Below, piece by piece: positions 5,232 to 6,161 of a stretch of DNA of 6,161 nucleotides. The stretch is from the NCBI GenBank assembly GCA_036257595.1, contig DATAFF010000097.1, forward strand, positions 1 through 6,161. Reading direction: 5' to 3'. This DNA is from DATAFF01 sp036257595 (GTDB lineage Bacteria > Pseudomonadota > Alphaproteobacteria > Rhizobiales > Aestuariivirgaceae). The translations under genes were made by a program, and so were the position numbers. Positions within the stretch are counted from its first letter, which is position 1. The number at the start of each line of letters is the position of its first letter. The notes under the pieces are model-generated. The model was not told the origin of the DNA and did not search any database. It worked only from the letters and a program-made list of their open reading frames with translations.

Positions 5232-6155
5232 ATGCAGCTCACCGGCATCCACCACCTCACCGCCGTCACCGCCACGCCGTCCGTCAATCACGCCTTCTAC
5301 ACCGGCACTCTCGGCATGCGGCTGGTGAAGAAGACGGTGAACCAGGACGACACCAGCGCCTACCATCTGTTCTATGGCGACGGCCGCGGGTCGCCGGGCA
5401 GCGACATCACCTTTTTCGACTGGCCGATGCCGCGCGAGCGCCGCGGCACCAGGAGCATCGTGCAAACCGGCTTGCGCGTTGCCGGCGCCGCGACGCTCGA
5501 CTGGTGGCGCGACCGCCTGGGTGCTTACGGCATTGCGGCGGCGCCGGTCGTCGAGCGCCACGGCCGGCTGGCGCTCGATTTCGAGGACCCGGAAGGCCAG
5601 CGCCTGTCGCTGGTCGACGACGGGGCTGCGGGCGAGGCGCATCCCTATGGCGAGAGCCCGGTGCCGGCGGAGCACCAGATTCGCGGCTTGGGGCCGATCA
5701 CCATCAGCACGCCCGAGATTGCCGGGACCGATGCCATGCTGCGCGGCGTGCTCGGCATGCGGAAGGAGCGCGAGGATGGGCGGTCGCGCGTCTATGCGAT
5801 GGGGGAGGGTGGGCCGGCGGCCGAGCTCCATGTCGTGGAGGAGCCGGCAGCGGCGGCGGCGCAGCTCGGGGCGGGCGGCGTCCATCATGTCGCCTTCCGC
5901 ACGCCGGACCGCGATTACCAGGCATGGGACGAGCATCTCCGCCAGAGCGGCGTGCGCTCGAGCGGCCCGATCGACCGGTTCTATTTCAGAAGCCTCTATT
6001 TCCGCGATCCGAGCGGCGTGCTGTTCGAGATCGCCACCGACGGCCCGGGATTTGCCGCCGACGAGCCGGTCGAGCAGCTCGGGCGAAAGCTGTCGCTGCC
6101 ACCGTTCCTCGAAGCCCGCCGCCGCGAGATCGAGGCGGGGCTGAAGCCGTTGTAG
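5232..6155 (+). CDS. VOC-family ring-cleaving dioxygenase, MhqO/PcpA-like
   Basis: A 307-aa protein with two vicinal-oxygen-chelate domains (about residues 4-130 and 152-270). Relatives open the ring of hydroquinone- or catechol-type compounds using Fe(II) and O2, in the cytoplasm; Bacillus MhqO and sphingomonad PcpA/LinE are the named models. The expected metal ligands are present: His8 in GIHHLT, His219 in GVHHVAF and Glu266 in LFEIATD. The family signature SLYFRDPSGVLFEIATDGPG (254-273) and an early LGMRLVKKTVNQDD (27-40) are also clear. The start has GGAGGA (5218-5223) with 8-nt spacing and gives the normal N terminus. MhqO-type genes often precede an esterase or hydrolase gene, but only 6 bases remain after the stop here. 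The exact substrate (quinol detoxification versus aromatic catabolism) cannot be read from sequence. Confidence 0.9.
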   Translation: MQLTGIHHLTAVTATPSVNHAFYTGTLGMRLVKKTVNQDDTSAYHLFYGDGRGSPGSDITFFDWPMPRERRGTRSIVQTGLRVAGAATLDWWRDRLGAYGIAAAPVVERHGRLALDFEDPEGQRLSLVDDGAAGEAHPYGESPVPAEHQIRGLGPITISTPEIAGTDAMLRGVLGMRKEREDGRSRVYAMGEGGPAAELHVVEEPAAAAAQLGAGGVHHVAFRTPDRDYQAWDEHLRQSGVRSSGPIDRFYFRSLYFRDPSGVLFEIATDGPGFAADEPVEQLGRKLSLPPFLEARRREIEAGLKPL

Positions 6156-6161
6156 AGGCAG

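Noticed and set aside
5187..5936. Minus-strand frame of 249 codons opposite the dioxygenase
   Set aside because: Low-complexity Arg/Ala/Pro product; the plus frame carries all catalytic residues.

Overview
The window is high-GC bacterial DNA with G/C-ending codons and tightly packed genes. Gene content and style suggest an alphaproteobacterium, perhaps of the Hyphomicrobiales (Bradyrhizobium/Rhodopseudomonas-like). That placement is inference from protein flavour, not a match I could run.

Minus strand, 4618 down to 1: one complete-looking Liv-type (HAAT family) ABC importer operon, in transcription order livG (4618-3848), livF (3855-3151), a periplasmic substrate-binding protein (3050-1848), livH (1765-881) and livM (879 to beyond base 1, 3' end cut off). 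livG/livF overlap by 8 nt and livH/livM are 1 nt apart, so each ATPase pair and permease pair is probably translationally coupled. The binding-protein gene stands apart, with a spacer on each side. The substrate cannot be read from the sequence; branched-chain amino acids, other amino acids or aromatic acids are all known for this family.

Plus strand, 4874-6155: a 76-codon gene for an unrecognised four-cysteine protein, then a 307-aa two-domain vicinal-oxygen-chelate (VOC) protein of the MhqO/PcpA ring-cleaving dioxygenase type with all three expected metal ligands. The 255-bp divergent region 4619-4873 must hold the start signals for both directions, but I could not call a convincing promoter. 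It does hold an orphan strong Shine-Dalgarno followed by a two-codon ORF and a hairpin.

The most unusual content is between genes. All three same-strand spacers (1766-1847, 3051-3150, 5105-5231) are largely filled by fold-back elements made of tandem 7-nt units. Each begins within 0-7 nt of the upstream gene's stop codon and each lies in the same orientation relative to transcription. Two (3073-3145 and 5105-5187) share a GGCAGTA-type unit and a 17-bp identical core. The third (1776-1842) has the same design with a different unit (GCGAATA). They lack terminator T-runs, place TAG in all three frames, and bracket the binding-protein gene. They look like a dispersed REP-like or heptad-repeat family that could shape mRNA stability and subunit ratios in the operon.
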